Source of the DNA: Sporosarcina cyprini
GTDB taxonomy: Bacteria > Bacillota > Bacilli > Bacillales_A > Planococcaceae
Direction: 5' to 3'
Assembly: GCF_022048975.1 (NCBI RefSeq)
Contig: NZ_JAKMHX010000030.1
Coordinates: 1-64,000, forward strand
Length of the DNA: 64,000 bases
Made by a program: the position numbers and the translations under genes. Below are positions 62,924-64,000 of the stretch, piece after piece (position 1 is the first letter of the stretch; every line of letters starts with the position of its first letter). The notes under the pieces are model-generated. The model was not told the origin of the DNA. It saw nothing but the letters and a program-made list of their open reading frames with translations, and did no database searches.

Positions 62924-62988
62924 TTTTTGTATAGATTGCTGCTATGCCCTTACTGATCTGCCCTTTCTTATTTGAGAGGGGGAATGAC

Positions 62989-64000
62989 ATGAAACATGAT
63001 GATTATATGAAGCTTGCAGTCCAGTTGGCACGCACCGCCACTGGGCATACCTCTCCGAACCCAATTGTCGGGGCTGTTTGTGTTGCAGATGGACAAGTTG
63101 TCGGTACAGGCTTTCATGTGAAGGCTGGAACGCCGCATGCCGAAGTCCACGCACTGCGAATGGCAGGAAAATTGGCTGAAGGCGCCGACCTTTATGTGAC
63201 TTTGGAGCCTTGCGCCCATACAGGCAAAACGCCTCCATGCACAGAGGCCATTATTGCGAGTGGTATTCGCCGTGTTTTCGTAGCATCAATTGACCCGAAT
63301 CCTGCCGTCAGTGGCAAAGGGATCGGGCTTCTTCGAGATGCAGGTATTGAAGTAACGATGATTCCAAACGAAGAGGCAGATTTCAGTAACCGGGCATTTT
63401 TTCATTTTATTCAACAACAAAAGCCGTACGTCACGCTTAAGGCTGCCGCCACATTGGATGGCCGATTAGCAACGCAGCATGGGGACAGCAAATGGATCAC
63501 ATCTGAGCAGGCAAGAATGGATGTCCATCACCTCCGCCATACCCATGACGCAATTCTTGTTGGCGTACAAACTATTCTTCAAGATAACCCTTTCCTCACC
63601 ACCCGTTTGCCCCATGGTGGAAAGAATCCAATTCGAATTATTTTAGATCGACGTCTCCGGACGCCGAAAACCGCTCATGTCATTACAGACGGCGCATCAC
63701 AAACGATCCTTTTTACACTTGAGAGTGCTCAAGGCATTGATGCGTTTAGTGAATTCCCGCTTGTTCGTGTTGAAACGATTCCCGAACATGCCGATTTTTT
63801 GAAAGAAGTATTAACCCGTCTTGCAAAAATGGGCGTTATGACTGTACTTGTTGAAGGCGGCAGCCACGTCCATTCAAGTTTCATTGATCAGGGACTTGCA
63901 GATGAATTTTACTTGTACATGGCGCCAAAATTTATAGGCAATGGCCCTTCCCTATTCGAAAATAACGGAAGAACGTCCATCACGGAATCTGAGCTTTTAC
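62989..64000 (+). CDS. ribD: Bifunctional riboflavin deaminase/reductase (partial, runs off the window)
   Basis: 337 codons visible of about 360-370. Residues 1-145 are the zinc deaminase domain: 'TPHAEVHALRMAG' and 'LEPCAHTGKTPPCTEAI' hold the His/Glu and the two Cys ligands. Residues from 146 are the NADPH-dependent reductase ('YVTLKAAATLDGRLATQHGD', 'DAILVGVQTILQDNPFLTTR', 'VLVEGGSHVHSSFIDQGLAD'). It deaminates and reduces the pyrimidine intermediate of riboflavin synthesis. ATG 62989 follows GAGAGGGGG. First gene of a rib operon under the FMN riboswitch. Confidence 0.95.
   Translation, partial: MKHDDYMKLAVQLARTATGHTSPNPIVGAVCVADGQVVGTGFHVKAGTPHAEVHALRMAGKLAEGADLYVTLEPCAHTGKTPPCTEAIIASGIRRVFVASIDPNPAVSGKGIGLLRDAGIEVTMIPNEEADFSNRAFFHFIQQQKPYVTLKAAATLDGRLATQHGDSKWITSEQARMDVHHLRHTHDAILVGVQTILQDNPFLTTRLPHGGKNPIRIILDRRLRTPKTAHVITDGASQTILFTLESAQGIDAFSEFPLVRVETIPEHADFLKEVLTRLAKMGVMTVLVEGGSHVHSSFIDQGLADEFYLYMAPKFIGNGPSLFENNGRTSITESELL

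Noticed and set aside
62730..63238. Minus-strand open frames over the riboswitch and ribD
   Set aside because: They are shadows of ribD, which is clearly coding on the plus strand, and of the structured RFN element.

Overview
The window looks like chromosome of a low-to-moderate GC, endospore-forming member of the Bacillales. Shadlow-type markers support this: strong AGGAGG-type ribosome sites with frequent GTG and TTG starts, a CotY/CotZ-type coat protein, YheC/YheD-type ATP-grasp proteins and an FMN riboswitch before ribD. The backbone follows the Bacillus subtilis citB neighbourhood in order: ccdA, ccdC, yneK, citB, yneP, yneQ, yneR, plsY, parE, parC. A Sporosarcina/Planococcaceae-like host is my best guess, but that is inference only.

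Layout. 1-5.6 kb: secreted beta-propeller protein, small membrane proteins, ilvE, and a GNAT acyltransferase coupled to an OSBS/NSAR-type enolase-superfamily enzyme. 5.8-14 kb: lipoprotein, LexA-controlled Y-family polymerase, MFS exporter, YolD-like protein, and a heterodimeric ABC exporter of the YheI/YheH (BmrCD) type. 14-19.2 kb: cytochrome c maturation genes (ccdA, thioredoxin-like protein, ccdC), yneK, a DUF1659-DUF2922-YvrJ trio, a Sco protein, a lysozyme-like enzyme and a GlsB-type membrane protein. 19.5-24.3 kb: a lipoprotein with two ABC-2-type permeases and no ATPase, an acidic protein, and pncA. 24.5-36.1 kb: aconitase, an accessory stretch of lipoproteins and membrane proteins, a class B penicillin-binding protein, small metabolic enzymes, then yneP-yneQ.

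36.2-46.0 kb is the most unusual region. About 10 kb between yneQ and yneR encodes six ATP-dependent peptide-ligase-like proteins: two CarnS/BacD-like ATP-grasp proteins, one YheC/D-like ATP-grasp protein, one YheC/D-MurF fusion laid out like cyanophycin synthetase, and two stand-alone MurF-like ligases. They are interleaved with a CotZ-like coat protein and a cysteine-rich protein. Sigma-K-like promoters precede at least one, perhaps two, of the transcription units. I propose a spore-envelope peptide-synthesis or peptide-attachment system.

46.2-54.4 kb: NlpC/P60 protein with one live and one dead domain, yneR, plsY, parE-parC, MFS transporter. 54.4-61.2 kb: a decaying accessory region with GNAT remnants, a broken small membrane gene, a frameshifted SDR gene, a lipoprotein zinc protease, and an ECF sigma factor with a membrane LCP-like partner. 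61.4-64 kb: a free-standing LAGLIDADG endonuclease gene behind a LexA-like box, then the FMN riboswitch and the start of ribD, which runs off the window.

No rRNA, tRNA, insertion sequence or CRISPR array was seen.
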